Positions 39,869 to 49,731 of a stretch of DNA of 64,000 nucleotides are shown in pieces. Position 1 is the first letter of the stretch; the number at the start of each line of letters is the position of its first letter. Below the pieces are notes generated by a model. The model saw nothing but the letters and a program-made list of their open reading frames with translations. It was not told where the DNA came from and ran no database searches. Origin of the DNA: Chrysoperla carnea (taxonomy: Eukaryota > Arthropoda > Insecta > Neuroptera > Chrysopidae). The stretch spans positions 17,926,001 through 17,990,000 of the forward strand of contig NC_058339.1 of the NCBI RefSeq assembly GCF_905475395.1, in the 5' to 3' direction. The position numbers and the translations under genes are program-made.

Positions 39869-41271
39869 ATGTTAAGCATGTATTTTCGATAAAGTCAAAG
39901 AGATACTAGAGTCAATATGTTTTAAATTTTTCTAAAGAAACCAGTTTTTAAATAAACATCGGATTCATGGGTTCAACGTAAGAGTTTTTGTCCACCTTTT
40001 AAGGTATTATTCTCTTTGCTTCTATTTCTGCAATTTCGGATCGTCCGTTTGGATTAACTTTTTTGTAGTAATCTATATTCATTTCTATTTGTTAACAAAT
40101 CATGATCAAAAACTCTGCTTAAAAGAACTAATATCTTACTTTTAAAATTATGTCCCTGATAAATAGGGAATTCGGGATTCAAACGATGATATCACGTAAC
40201 TTGTACCAATTTGGGAGGAGTATTATTTCTCCGTATAAAAAAGGTAAACAAGAGGCATAATATCATGTGATGTGTTTTTTAAAACTTGGTCTGTCTGAAA
40301 AATTCAAGCAACAGTCACTCAAAGATTTCTACTGAGAGCATGACGTTACTTCTTATTGGTGTTTAATGAAAAACACGCCTACATGTACGCCTACAAAACT
40401 TGAGCAAATTATTTCAGAAATACCATCGACATTTTTATGAAAATGTACATAGGAAGCAATCTCTGGGTAAAAATCACAAAATGCTGCAAAGTTTTGGCCA
40501 ATTTTGTCGTTAAGCATCTCGAATAAATTATGATGATATAAATCGCTAATTCTAAAAAAATATTTAAAAGTTGGTGAACTACCGAATTTGAGCTCAAAAA
40601 ATAAAAAATATTTGCCTTTTTTTATTGAAAGATGTATTTTCAAACTTGTTTAAATGAAATTTTACTTAGAAACCTGACTAACACACCAATTATAAATGTA
40701 ACAATTATGGACTTCTATGTTCCATTTTGGTAATTTTTGGGAAGAGGCATCTATAGTGATATCGAAACAGTTGAAAAAACATCGCAGGGAATACATTATC
40801 TTCATTGTAAGAATCGATTAATCTGCAAAAAAAGAACACCCCAAAATGATCCTAAAGTGCAATTAAGGCCAATACAAATGTCAATATAAGTAATCACTGT
40901 AAGGGATTTTGAGCCTTCTAATATCATAAAAAGGTATATTGTTTACTCAGAACTGGAAACGTTAAAAAAATTGTAAAATGGTTTGAGATAGGGCCTTTTA
41001 AATTATTGTGGCCGTATAAAAATCGAGGCACTAAATAGGTTGGTCATTTTTGAAGCTTTCTCAATTTTTGCTCAACTTCAGCAACTACTTACCAAAATTC
41101 AACTTATTATCGATGTTGCTAATATCAATATACACATCGGAAATAAACCAGACAAAAATAATGGTTGTAGGACAAATGTTATGTATTGAAATTTTTTTAT
41201 CATTTTTACAAAAACAACTTTTATGAATCGTAAACTTATGAACACAAAATAAAATATTCGAATCGTATAAC
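39869..41271. other. Non-coding stretch downstream of the first Mpv17-like gene
   Basis: The open frame at 40,353-40,643 (minus, 96 codons) and the overlapping one of 62 codons have no recognised motif. The region probably includes the 3' untranslated part of the minus-strand gene ending at 41,272. Confidence 0.45.
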
Positions 41272-41832
41272 TTAGTTTTTTTGTTTTTCTAAGTGTGTTG
41301 TATATGAAACGTACATAGTCCAAAACAAACCCATAATTTGTCTACATAACACCTGACGATGAGTAGCAACAAAAGAATAATTCAATAATACAAATAATGG
41401 CCAAACCATATATCCATCTTTTAATAAACTCCAATAACGATCTTGCATAAATTCAACAGATTCATTAAATGATTTTCCACGTATTAATTCCTTTATTACT
41501 AAATACATAACCAATGAGACTGGTTTAAATAAAAATTGATCATAAATCATTTTCAGTAGAGCTGCACTAGATTCAGTTCCAAAACGACGAATTAAATATT
41601 TATGCCAAACATACATGATAGGTGACACGTAGACAAATGCTAATATACAAAACTCAAATGTTCTTTGTGAATTATATTGATCAGTGGTTATTAATTGTGC
41701 TAAAAAATCTGCTAATGCTGATATGGTTACTGAACGTACTGTATGATAAATGTATGGATTTTGAAATGGTCTATCTATTTGTTCATCGTAATAACTGGCA
41801 TAAATGGCAGTTTCCATACCCAGTGACGGCAT
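41272..41832 (-). CDS. Mpv17/PMP22 family integral membrane protein
   Basis: A single open frame of 186 residues. The C-terminal half has the family signature: YDQFLFKP at about 97-104, then KDGYMVWPLFVLLNYSFV at 138-155 (family pattern WPxxxxxNYxxV), H158-R159, and W171 followed by YVSY. Several hydrophobic helices fit the usual four-helix topology. The first 30 residues are polar and hold no clear mitochondrial presequence, so a peroxisomal (PXMP2-like) or mitochondrial inner-membrane location is undecided. Members are thought to form small channels. The length is normal for the family (about 175-200). The start ATG at 41,832 opens the frame and no in-frame upstream extension was noted. A paralogue lies about 1.6 kb upstream on the same strand. 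No introns are needed. Confidence 0.85.
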   Translation of the reverse strand: MPSLGMETAIYASYYDEQIDRPFQNPYIYHTVRSVTISALADFLAQLITTDQYNSQRTFEFCILAFVYVSPIMYVWHKYLIRRFGTESSAALLKMIYDQFLFKPVSLVMYLVIKELIRGKSFNESVEFMQDRYWSLLKDGYMVWPLFVLLNYSFVATHRQVLCRQIMGLFWTMYVSYTTHLEKQKN

Positions 41833-43319
41833 GAAGAAGTAATCATTTTTTGCATAAACTCAAAATGATTTGTGTCCAGGTGAAGTTCACTCCTTTTTTA
41901 CACGTGATGATTTTTAATCTACATACAATTAATTTTTGAAACTAAACCTTAAAAAAATATTTTAACCATAAAAAAATATAAAATACTGAAATTTTGATAT
42001 AAATAAATACTAAGTAAGAGTTTAAATAGCTGTTACCATGGTTAAGATAAATTTTGTGATACTAAAGCAGCGAATAGACTTTCAATAATTTAATTACAAA
42101 ATTATCTAGTCAAAAAAATTGAACGATGGACTGAATGATTAGTACTTTTTTTTATAACAACTAACTTTAGAAAAATTTAAAAATACCTTTAAAATTAAGT
42201 ATATATATTGTACAAAAATATACTATCTTCCAATATGCTTGGATGTAAAGAATAGTTTGAACTAGATATATATTTTTTGAATAATATTAGCGGAATCGTC
42301 CTTCTAATTAGCAAAAAAAAAAGTTATGGGCACGAAGTTCATGGTACCCTTAACTGTGGGTGCGTATCGTTAGACAGAAAAAAATACCGACAGACGCATG
42401 GACACCTCCATTTTATTTCCGAGATTAGTGCATGCCCACAGGCAAACGTATTCTTCAGCATTATGTAGATTATTATATTTTCAAACAGCGCTTGTTACAG
42501 CAAAATCGTTTGATAAAATAGGTTTAGTTTGCATTTATTAAGAAGAATTTGAAGTCATTGTAGTGGTAGGTAATTACATTTTAAAATTTCCCAGCTTTGC
42601 TGTGGTTAACATTGAAGCAGTGATAATTCACAAAAACAGAAGTCTGAATTTAGTGTCATCTTGTGATTTTATAACAGATATTAAGCAACTGTTGCCTTCC
42701 CTGTTGCATTTGAACTTAATATATAGATGTATATAAATTTAATATATCAAGTATAAAACTTACGTTTATGATGGTTTTGGAAAATTTCATGTAATCAACA
42801 AATTGAGACACTTTTCTATCTAAAAAAGGGTCCACCACCAGTGGTAGGGCGGGATCCTACAAGTAAATTTCGTCGTCCAATTACTTAACTTTTTTTATCA
42901 CTTTTCTTGAACTATATTTTCATCAATGAAGAATTGTTATTGCAATATTCCGTTCTGTGACATTATAGGAAGCAAGGTGTTTCTTCTCAAGAAGCTTAGA
43001 ATCCATCCTGAGATTACATTTTACATTTTCGGCATATTTTTAATTTTAAAATGAATAATTTTTTTTAATTTTTGGTTAAAAATTAAAACTTTATAATACA
43101 AACAATAGAATCAAATATGTAAAACCGGAAAAATTTGGAAAATGATAATTTAAAATAAACTAGTGAAAAAAAATAATTCACTGAGTCAATGTTTAATTAT
43201 TAGTTTTATTTTTATAAATAAGATAAGTTTTCTATCTTGAAGGTTTTTGAGAAAATTAAATTGTACCCTCAACGAAAAAATATTACCTTTTTTGTTTGGA
43301 ATATTTTTTGTTGAGTAAC
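41833..43319. other. Spacer between the two Mpv17-like paralogues
   Basis: It should contain the promoter and 5' untranslated region of the 41,272-41,832 gene. No further exon, repeat or RNA gene is recognised. The 63-codon plus-strand frame at 42,277-42,468 has no motif. Confidence 0.45.
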
Positions 43320-43321
43320 TT

Positions 43322-43450
43322 TTATTCTATCTCTTACGGTTTTATTCTATCACTTGATATGAAAATTTCAACTTGATATCTCTTTTCGTTTAGAGTTATC
43401 CTGATGGCGGACGGACAAATTAGGTGATTTAATGAGCACCTATACCATCT
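43322..43450 (+). repeat. Interspersed repeat family A, truncated copy 5
   Basis: It holds TTTCAACTTGATATCTCTTT, GGCGGACGGACAAATTAGGTG and GAGCACCTATACCA, all from the middle of family A. It overlaps the last codons of the minus-strand Mpv17-like frame, whose stop codon (43,440-43,442) lies inside the repeat. Confidence 0.75.
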
Positions 43451-44045
43451 TACCTTCTGAAACAGTTCTTCCTGCCCCGGCTTCTCCCACTTCTTTCTTT
43501 TCTATTTGGATATCATCTTCTTTCAATTTTAAAGCTAAATGTATATCCCATAATAAGAACATCAATTGTGTGAATAAGAATTGCATATTACGCGGTAACA
43601 AGTAATAATTAAATAATTGAACAAATGGCCAAAATATCAAACAATTCATATATAATTGAACATATATCCGTCGTACAATATCAATACTTCGATCTAATCG
43701 TTTCCCATCCATTAAACACAATAACATCACTCGATACGGTATTAATATTGACTTAATAAATATTTGTTCCACAATAAGTTTCGCTAGTATACAGATTCCA
43801 TCATGACAATTGTAAAATATATAATTTAAGTATGCATATGTCATAAATGTTAATGGTTCACTAAAACCTAATTCCACAATAAAATACTGTATTGTACGCT
43901 TCGGTTCAATAACACCCGTTAATAATAGTTGCATTATAATATCATTTAGCATTACAAATAATGTTGTTAGAAAACAGTGTACAATAAATTCAAAGAATAA
44001 TGATACTCTACAAACATGATTGGTTATAAAAAATAAGGTAGTCAT
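43440..44045 (-). CDS. Divergent Mpv17/PMP22 family membrane protein (paralogue)
   Basis: A 201-residue open frame. The family core is present but divergent: VEQIFIKS at 92-99 (where DQ...P is usual), FWPFVQLFNYYLLPR at 138-152, and W166. The hydrophobic segments align with those of the gene at 41,272-41,832. The last 20 residues are charged and unlike the family, and they run into a repeat. GGTAAG (a splice-donor match, preceded by CAGAA) occurs four codons before the stop on the minus strand, so the true gene may splice near 43,454 to a downstream exon. The start ATG at 44,045 gives a normal N-terminus. It is probably a tandem duplicate under relaxed constraint, or an adapted paralogue. Confidence 0.72.
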   Translation of the reverse strand: MTTLFFITNHVCRVSLFFEFIVHCFLTTLFVMLNDIIMQLLLTGVIEPKRTIQYFIVELGFSEPLTFMTYAYLNYIFYNCHDGICILAKLIVEQIFIKSILIPYRVMLLCLMDGKRLDRSIDIVRRIYVQLYMNCLIFWPFVQLFNYYLLPRNMQFLFTQLMFLLWDIHLALKLKEDDIQIEKKEVGEAGAGRTVSEGKMV

Positions 44046-45980
44046 TACTCTTAAGTTTTTTATTCGTTTTCTTTTTTAATCGTAATTGGTTTGCAATTTC
44101 TATTTGGACATTAGTATTGGTATTGTATTATTTTGTAATTTATTTCGCATATTTTTTATAATTTATCAAAAACATTATCCCCCATTAAACTTGAAATTTT
44201 GACTCATACCAACTTGATGCATCATCTGTTGATGTTTCTATGGTAATGCAAATGTTTATCTGGACCTCTCGAATATCATTGCAATGAAATTTACGTATTT
44301 CGACTATTTTTTTGAGTATCATAAATATTATAAGGGCGCATGGGCAACACCATACAAAAAACATATTGCATTTAGTTTGATAATCATTTTAACATACCTA
44401 CACATAATGTTTAAAATAGTATAAAAATTCGATTTCCACAGAAATGACACTACATAATCAAAGTTAAGGCCTTATTTTTCTTTGTTGATTAAATACTTAC
44501 ATTAATGGGATGGAGTGAAACAATTAATTAGTGGTTTGAGAATTTTAGTTCACCCTTTTTGACTGGCCTATAAATGTTGCTTATTAACCTTACAATTTGT
44601 ATCTTTTAATAATATTATTAAGCTTATTATTTTAATTACGTTTTATTATTTAAACATAAAATAAACCCTGATCTTATATATTTTAAATTAATATTTGTGT
44701 TGGTATGAGTAAAATGAAAAAGGATTTATTAAAAATAATTATAGGAGCGTTAATCCTTTTTTAATAAAAGGTACAAAGCTGTGATTGCGGTCAATATTAT
44801 AAAACTTGAAAATATTTTATGTACTTTAATTTCTTCTCACCATACAAATATTTATCTCCGTGGAAATAGCACCGTCGCCCCATTAGCTAACCTAACCTAA
44901 CCTTGACTAGAAGATTTTAAAGAGAGGACCTAGAAGATCTATTTATGAGAAGTTTGTAAAACTATCCTTTTGTAGAAGTCCAGCCGTTGTAAATTATGTT
45001 GTTTGATTCAAGGAACATGAATTTACGTCTTTTCAAACTTGAATATGTTTTAAACTGAAATATAGCTCAACAAAATACTCATCTATAAGCACTGACTTAT
45101 AAAAGATTAAAACAATCTTTTTAGGGATATATTTTTTGAAATATACTTGTTTTGAAACGAATTTCTTTCTACATTTAAAAAATATACAAAATAAAATATA
45201 TATTTTATTAAAAACAACGAACTTGCATATAAATCATATTATCATAGGGATAGTAATTGAAATAAATTTGTGAAAAGTATTAAAAGGATATTTATCATAG
45301 GCACTGGTAGGTAGATGTGTAGATACCTACTATGTTGGTAGTTGTATAGTTAGTTGTAACAACATAACATAACAAACCTGTTGTTGGTAGTAATTCCACT
45401 TGCAATATACACTACCTAAATATATACCGAATAAACAGCATGTCCCAGAAGTGCCGAGCCAGTCCCAGAATCTTGTTCGTTAAAGACTAGCTAAGGTAGG
45501 TCAGATACAGAAAAATGTTTCAAGCAAAAATTGTTAATTATAAAAGGTTACATCTTTTAGGTGGGTCAACTAGTTTTGTTACAGCTATGACTGATGGAAA
45601 ATGCTTTATATAAGAAGGTTGTTCCTTATAAAAACACGAACACTTAATACATAGAAAATTTTTCTAAACTTGAAAAATTTCGACAGAAATTGAATGTGAA
45701 TTTCTGCTAAAGCAATTAAATTTTAAATCCTAATTTTTGCTCAAATTTGGGTTCCGAGGAAGTTTTAAAAAAACTATACAATAGCATTCAAAAGCCAAAC
45801 AGAGTTTCAAAATACCAAAGCATTTTTTTTTGTGTGTGTAAAGATAGTACATTTAATTTCAGCAAAATCTATTCATATTCGGAATAAAATATTTCAAGTA
45901 AAGACTGTTAGTTTTTGATAAGAAAAACTTTTTTAATTTAAAGTGGTCTTCTATCTCTTACCAGATACAAGTTAAATTAA
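44046..45980. other. Non-coding stretch upstream of the second Mpv17-like gene
   Basis: It probably holds the promoter of the 43,440-44,045 gene near 44,050-44,200. No other gene is seen. Confidence 0.45.
44887..44902 (+). repeat. Short insect telomere-like run (CCTAA)3
   Basis: CTAACCTAACCTAACC is three periods of CCTAA, the complement of the arthropod telomere unit TTAGG. It is too short to mark a telomere. Such short runs are common in insect genomes. Confidence 0.6.
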
Positions 45981-45984
45981 AAAA

Positions 45985-46255
45985 ACTAAAAAAAAAAGCC
46001 CCGACAAATTTTTCGGATACGGAACCCTAAACTCGCACTCGAAATATATCTCAGAACACTCTCCATTAAAATATCTGTTTCCTTAGAGCCTTCTACAAAC
46101 TGTAGGGCTTTTGAGGATCATGGCCTATTTTTTAGATGTTTCTCTTGTAAATTATCTTTCAAACAAAACCAAAAAAAATTTTAATCGGTTCATTCCTTTA
46201 GGTGCTACGATGCCACAAATACGATGCTACGATGCTCGGGGGTTAACAAGAATGA
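45985..46255 (-). repeat. Interspersed repeat family B, copy 3 (reverse)
   Basis: It shares ACGGAACCCTAAACTCGCAC, AACACTCTCCATTAAA, TTAGAGCCTTCTACAAACTG and ATCTTTCAAACAAAACCAAA with the 38.27 kb copy. It ends about 100 bp before the Maverick insertion. Confidence 0.75.
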
Positions 46256-46355
46256 TTTGATCTTTAACTGATCTTGAAAAACAGGGGGCAGTCCTAGTGG
46301 CCTATGCAATACCGTACCTGTGATACGTTTGTTTTGTCTGACAAATTTTTATGTA

Positions 46356-46361
46356 TCTGTC
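46356..46361. repeat. Target-site duplication TCTGTC, left
   Basis: This hexamer directly precedes the first base of the left terminal repeat. It is repeated exactly at 62,304-62,309, directly after the right terminal repeat. Polinton/Maverick integrases characteristically duplicate 6 bp. Confidence 0.95.
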
Positions 46362-47613
46362 AGTAGAAGAGTCAAGCCGGTTTCAGCACAGTTTGACCTC
46401 AAGTAACCCCACTTTGATGGTACACTTTTCCAAAAAGGGCAAACCTAGGTGAATGTTGGAAACCTCGGAAGTTGGAGGGGATAGATGACGTCATTGACCA
46501 ATAGTAAATCAAGATGGCGTTGGGAGGTGTGGTGGGGCGTGGCTGACAGAGCGTTAGTGTGTTTCTTGGCGGAAGTGGGGCTTAAAGTGGTGGGCGTGGT
46601 TTTGGAAGTGGGGCTTAAAGGGGGGCGGGAATTGGACGTTAGATAATCGAGCCCACTTTCAACCCCAAAGAATGGTACACTTTTCCAAAAAGGGCAAACC
46701 TCGGTTGAATGCGAAGTTGGAGGGGGGGGACATCATTGACCAATAGTAAATCAAGATGGCGTCGGGAGGTGTGGTGGGGGAAGGAATGGCTGCCTAAGCA
46801 TTGATGACGTCATTGGCTTTGACCAATAGTGGCGGAGAGTGAACAGGGGGCGGGACGTAAGGGCAAACCTAGGTGAATGTTGGAAACCTCGACATTGGCC
46901 AATAGTAAATCAAGATGGCGTCGGGAGGTGTGGTGGAGGAGAATAATGGCTGCCTAAGCATTGATGACGTCATTGGCTTTGACCAATAGTGGTGCTTGAC
47001 GGGGAGTGAACGGGGGGCGGGACGTTGACATTAGTTAGCAATTTTCAAGAATATGTTAATTTGACCTTGAAAAATATTGTAATTTGACACTTTAAATATA
47101 CATGATAAAATTCAAGATACGTGACCGGATGTTAATTTTTTTTTTTTTTTTTTTTTATTGAGTCAGCATTGTAATATGACACTTGAAATTTACATAATAA
47201 AAATACATGTTCAAACTTGTTTGAATGGACTTTGATCTTAAAATAATTTCACACGTGTCAGCAATTTTCAAGAATATGTTAATTTGACCTTGAAAAATAT
47301 GATATCATCATCTTGTAACAAGTTCAAACTTGTTTGAAATAATTTTACATGTGTCAAAACACGTGACCGGATGTTAATTTTTTTTTTTTTTTATTGAATT
47401 AGCAATGTAATATGACACTTGAAATTTACATAATAAAAATACATGTTCAAACTTGTTTGAATGGACTTTGATCTTAAAATAATTTTACACGTGTCAGCTA
47501 TTTTCAATAATATGTTAATTTGACCTTGAAAAATATGATATCATCATCCTGCTACAAGTTCAAACTTGTTTGAACATGTTCAAACTTGTTTGAACATGTT
47601 TAAACTTGTTTGA
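46362..47613 (+). repeat. Left terminal inverted repeat of the Maverick element
   Basis: It is the reverse complement of 61,191-62,303, with very few substitutions in the parts I compared. The left arm is about 140 bp longer. It has about 120 bp (47,050-47,168) that the right arm lacks, plus one extra 20-bp unit of the palindrome GTTCAAACTTGTTTGAAC near 47,570. The outer part (to about 47,030) is GC-rich, with three exact TGACGTCA sites (46,486, 46,805 and 46,975), repeated CCAATAG boxes and internally duplicated blocks. The inner part is AT-rich, with ACACGTGT and GTTCAAAC palindromes. It may serve as replication origin and promoter (inference). Confidence 0.95.
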
Positions 47614-47795
47614 ATCGCATTAGATCTTAAAATAATTTTACACGTGTTATGAGATTAGAATAAAGGTTTTATTTAATAAAAATCTTATAAATATTTTTTT
47701 TTATTTATTAATGATTAAAATTTACATTTTAAAAAAAATTTACAGAAAAAAATTATTATTATGAATCTGAAAAAACACACAAAGTATTGGTGACA
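47614..47795. other. 3' flank of the packaging ATPase gene
   Basis: An AT-rich spacer between the left repeat and the minus-strand ATPase. Read on the minus strand it should hold the poly-A signal: AATAAAT-like motifs occur around 47,700. Nothing else is seen. Confidence 0.5.
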
Positions 47796-48518
47796 CTACA
47801 GTTCAATAAATTCATCAAATCCATTCCTATAACGACCTGCATTCATAGAGAAATTTTTCATTATTACAACAAATCCATTTGGTAAACTCCAACAATGTCG
47901 ACATAAATCATGAAATTTTTGAAAATTCATATCAGAGCCAACATGATCGTAGAATATGTGTTTTAGATTCATTTCGTCCGTTTTGAATAACACCAAGCAA
48001 TTAACATTGTCCCTTATGTTATGCTTTGGAACACGTGCGTAGCTTTGACATAGATAGAAACAATCAATTTTTCGATGACGGCCCATACTAAAGTATTCTC
48101 TAATTCTCTGTTGTGAATGACAGCTCACATCATCAAAAATGAAAAGACTTTTTTCTCGAGCTTCATTCGGACTAAGAATTTCACTAGTATCACTAAATGG
48201 AAAATATCCAACCCCTTCCACTAATTTTAAAGTCTCTTCTAGTAATTGATATTTCGGTTGGTAAAGAGATTTACTATACACATAAATGTTTTCAAAGCGT
48301 AAACCGTTTTCATCATAAATTAAATTCAACATAACATTGGTTTTACCACAACCACTAGGGCCACATATTATTGTTCGTAGTGAATCTGAAAATAGAGGAC
48401 CATGATATGTTTGTGTGTCTGTATTTTCTGGTATTAAATTTTCAACACTCAGAGCGGGTTGTTGTTTATGAAAACGCATTTTTAATGTAACTAAGACTAA
48501 AATTTCAATACAACCCAT
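47796..48518 (-). CDS. FtsK/HerA-type genome-packaging ATPase
   Basis: 240 residues from the ATG at 48,518. A second ATG 13 codons later (48,479) begins closer to where related proteins start and may be the real one. Walker A is GPSGCGKT (residues 53-60). Walker B is LFIFDDV (125-131). A conserved QSYARVPKHNIRDN stretch (158-171) matches the sensor region of viral A32-like ATPases. In Polintons and adintoviruses this enzyme is expected to pump DNA into the capsid. It is transcribed leftwards, divergent from the capsid block, whose first ATG is only 52 bases away, so the two units probably share a bidirectional promoter at 48,519-48,570. The length is normal for the family and all key residues are present. 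Confidence 0.93.
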   Translation of the reverse strand: MGCIEILVLVTLKMRFHKQQPALSVENLIPENTDTQTYHGPLFSDSLRTIICGPSGCGKTNVMLNLIYDENGLRFENIYVYSKSLYQPKYQLLEETLKLVEGVGYFPFSDTSEILSPNEAREKSLFIFDDVSCHSQQRIREYFSMGRHRKIDCFYLCQSYARVPKHNIRDNVNCLVLFKTDEMNLKHIFYDHVGSDMNFQKFHDLCRHCWSLPNGFVVIMKNFSMNAGRYRNGFDEFIEL

Positions 48519-48570
48519 TTTATAAACATTTAAATATATGTGAACTTAATTGTTTAAATCATTTAGTAGT
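48519..48570. promoter_or_regulatory. Inferred bidirectional promoter
   Basis: Only 52 bases separate the ATPase start (minus) from the phospholipase-type capsid gene start (plus, 48,571). The gap is AT-rich, with TATAAA-like and ATATATG elements, and must carry or adjoin the start signals for both transcription units. This is inferred from the layout only. Confidence 0.35.
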
Positions 48571-49335
48571 ATGTCACATCAGAAGCAACAACACAAAGGA
48601 AGAGGTATTGTTAACACACTTATAAATAAATTACCGTTTGAGTTACACATACCAACTTATCAATATTGTGGACCTGGAACTAAGCTGGCTGAACGATTAG
48701 CGCGTGGTGATAAACAAAAAAACGCATTGGATCAGGCTTGTATGGTACATGATATAGCATATTCAAAAAGTAAAGACTTAAAGGAGCGTCATCTAGCAGA
48801 TAAACAATTAGCTGAAGCCGCTTGGAAACGTGCCAAAGCATCTGATTCAACAATTGGTGAAAAAGCATCCGCTTTATTCGTTACAGGCGCCATGAAGACA
48901 AAAACTTCACTTGGTATGGGATTAAAAAAGAAAAAGACGAAAAAGACAAAGAAAACTATAAACTTTACAGCATCAGTGCGAAAGGCACGAAATGCATTGA
49001 AAAAATCACAACCAACGGACTTAAAAGCAGCTGTAAAAATAGCAAAAGCAGCCGTGCGAGGTCAACGTATTAAAGCACCCACACGTGTAATACCAGTTCC
49101 AAAGTCTGGTGGTGTACTTCCATTAATTCCAATATTCGCAGGACTCTCTGCTTTAGGTGCTTTGGCTGGTGGAGCGTCGGGTATTGCTAAAGCCGTTACA
49201 AATTATAAAAGTGCTCGTGATCAACTTAATGAGAGTCAAAGACACAACAAAACAATGGAAGCTATAGCAATGGGTAAAGGCTTGTATTTAAGACCGTACA
49301 ACAAAGGCATGGGGTTATATTTAGCAAAAAACTAA
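48571..49335 (+). CDS. Minor capsid protein with parvovirus-like phospholipase A2 motif
   Basis: 254 residues from the first ATG at 48,571. The frame is open a little upstream, but without an ATG. Near the N-terminus lie a calcium-loop-like YCGPGT (residues 32-37 of this start) and CMVHDIAY (57-64) with the catalytic His-Asp pair, the arrangement of the parvoviral VP1 phospholipase A2 domain. A lysine-rich stretch (about 118-130) and a basic middle follow, suggesting nucleic-acid contact. A glycine/alanine-rich hydrophobic segment (about 180-205) resembles a membrane-active helix, and the tail is GKGLYLRPY-like. In parvoviruses the domain helps particles leave endosomes; the same role here is inference. 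The last codons are GCA AAA AAC TAA, containing a possible -1 slippery site into the protease. Confidence 0.85.
   Translation: MSHQKQQHKGRGIVNTLINKLPFELHIPTYQYCGPGTKLAERLARGDKQKNALDQACMVHDIAYSKSKDLKERHLADKQLAEAAWKRAKASDSTIGEKASALFVTGAMKTKTSLGMGLKKKKTKKTKKTINFTASVRKARNALKKSQPTDLKAAVKIAKAAVRGQRIKAPTRVIPVPKSGGVLPLIPIFAGLSALGALAGGASGIAKAVTNYKSARDQLNESQRHNKTMEAIAMGKGLYLRPYNKGMGLYLAKN
49326..49332 (+). promoter_or_regulatory. Candidate -1 ribosomal frameshift site A AAA AAC
   Basis: The heptamer AAAAAAC stands in the correct phase (A AAA AAC) in the last two sense codons of the phospholipase-type gene, directly before TAA. A -1 slip moves reading to the protease frame at 49,332. Downstream, CACGTAG (49,348-49,354) can pair with CTACGTG (49,374-49,380). 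ACG/CGT (49,341-49,343 with 49,381-49,383) could extend the stem across a bulge, leaving an 8-base spacer. The site is inferred from sequence; no pseudoknot was modelled. Confidence 0.5.
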
Positions 49336-49694
49336 TTGAAACGCTACCACGTAGAGCACTTTACGATACGGAGCTACGTGCGTATGCTAAACAATTTAAA
49401 ATTCCGTATTTTCGTGGTGTATTTATGCGTGACACCCTACCCAAAAGACCATATAAATATGAAACAGGAATTATCAACCATGATGTATCCAAAAATAGTG
49501 GTACACACTGGACGGCATATAAAAAGTACAATCGAAGTGTCATCTATTATGATAGTTTTGGAAATTTGAGACCGCCAGTGGAAGTCATTAAATATTTTAA
49601 CGGATGTGACATTCAATATAATTTTGATAGACAACAACAGTTTAATACTCCGATTTGTGGACATCTATGTATACAATTTTTATTAAATAAATAA
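49332..49694 (+). CDS. Adenain-like cysteine protease (capsid maturation)
   Basis: The frame from 49,332 encodes about 120 residues with the adenovirus protease layout. An N-terminal YDTELRAYAK helix and PYFRGVF come first, then GTHW with the catalytic His (49,506-49,508), YYDSFG supplying the acidic residue, and ICGHLC with the nucleophile Cys at 49,656-49,658. The first in-frame ATG (49,425) would cut off the conserved N-terminal helix, and the frame has no ATG from the stop at 49,275 up to it. Expression therefore probably depends on a -1 frameshift from the upstream gene; non-AUG initiation or splicing are alternatives. The protein is shorter than adenain (about 200) but like those of Polintons and adintoviruses. 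It would cleave capsid or core precursors during assembly. Confidence 0.85.
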   Translation, partial: LIETLPRRALYDTELRAYAKQFKIPYFRGVFMRDTLPKRPYKYETGIINHDVSKNSGTHWTAYKKYNRSVIYYDSFGNLRPPVEVIKYFNGCDIQYNFDRQQQFNTPICGHLCIQFLLNK

Positions 49695-49731
49695 ACCAGC
49701 AAATCTTGTATTCACTTCATTCAAAATCAAG

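Noticed and set aside
40353..40643. 96-codon and overlapping 62-codon minus frames
   Set aside because: No recognisable domain and mutually overlapping; most likely the untranslated or intergenic region downstream of the Mpv17-like gene.
44887..44902. Telomere
   Set aside because: Only three CCTAA periods, surrounded by ordinary sequence; interstitial chance or ancient repair product.
49336..49569. 77-codon frame following the phospholipase gene
   Set aside because: It is a different reading frame from the protease motifs (GTHW, YYDSFG, CGHLC) and overlaps them, hence a shadow.
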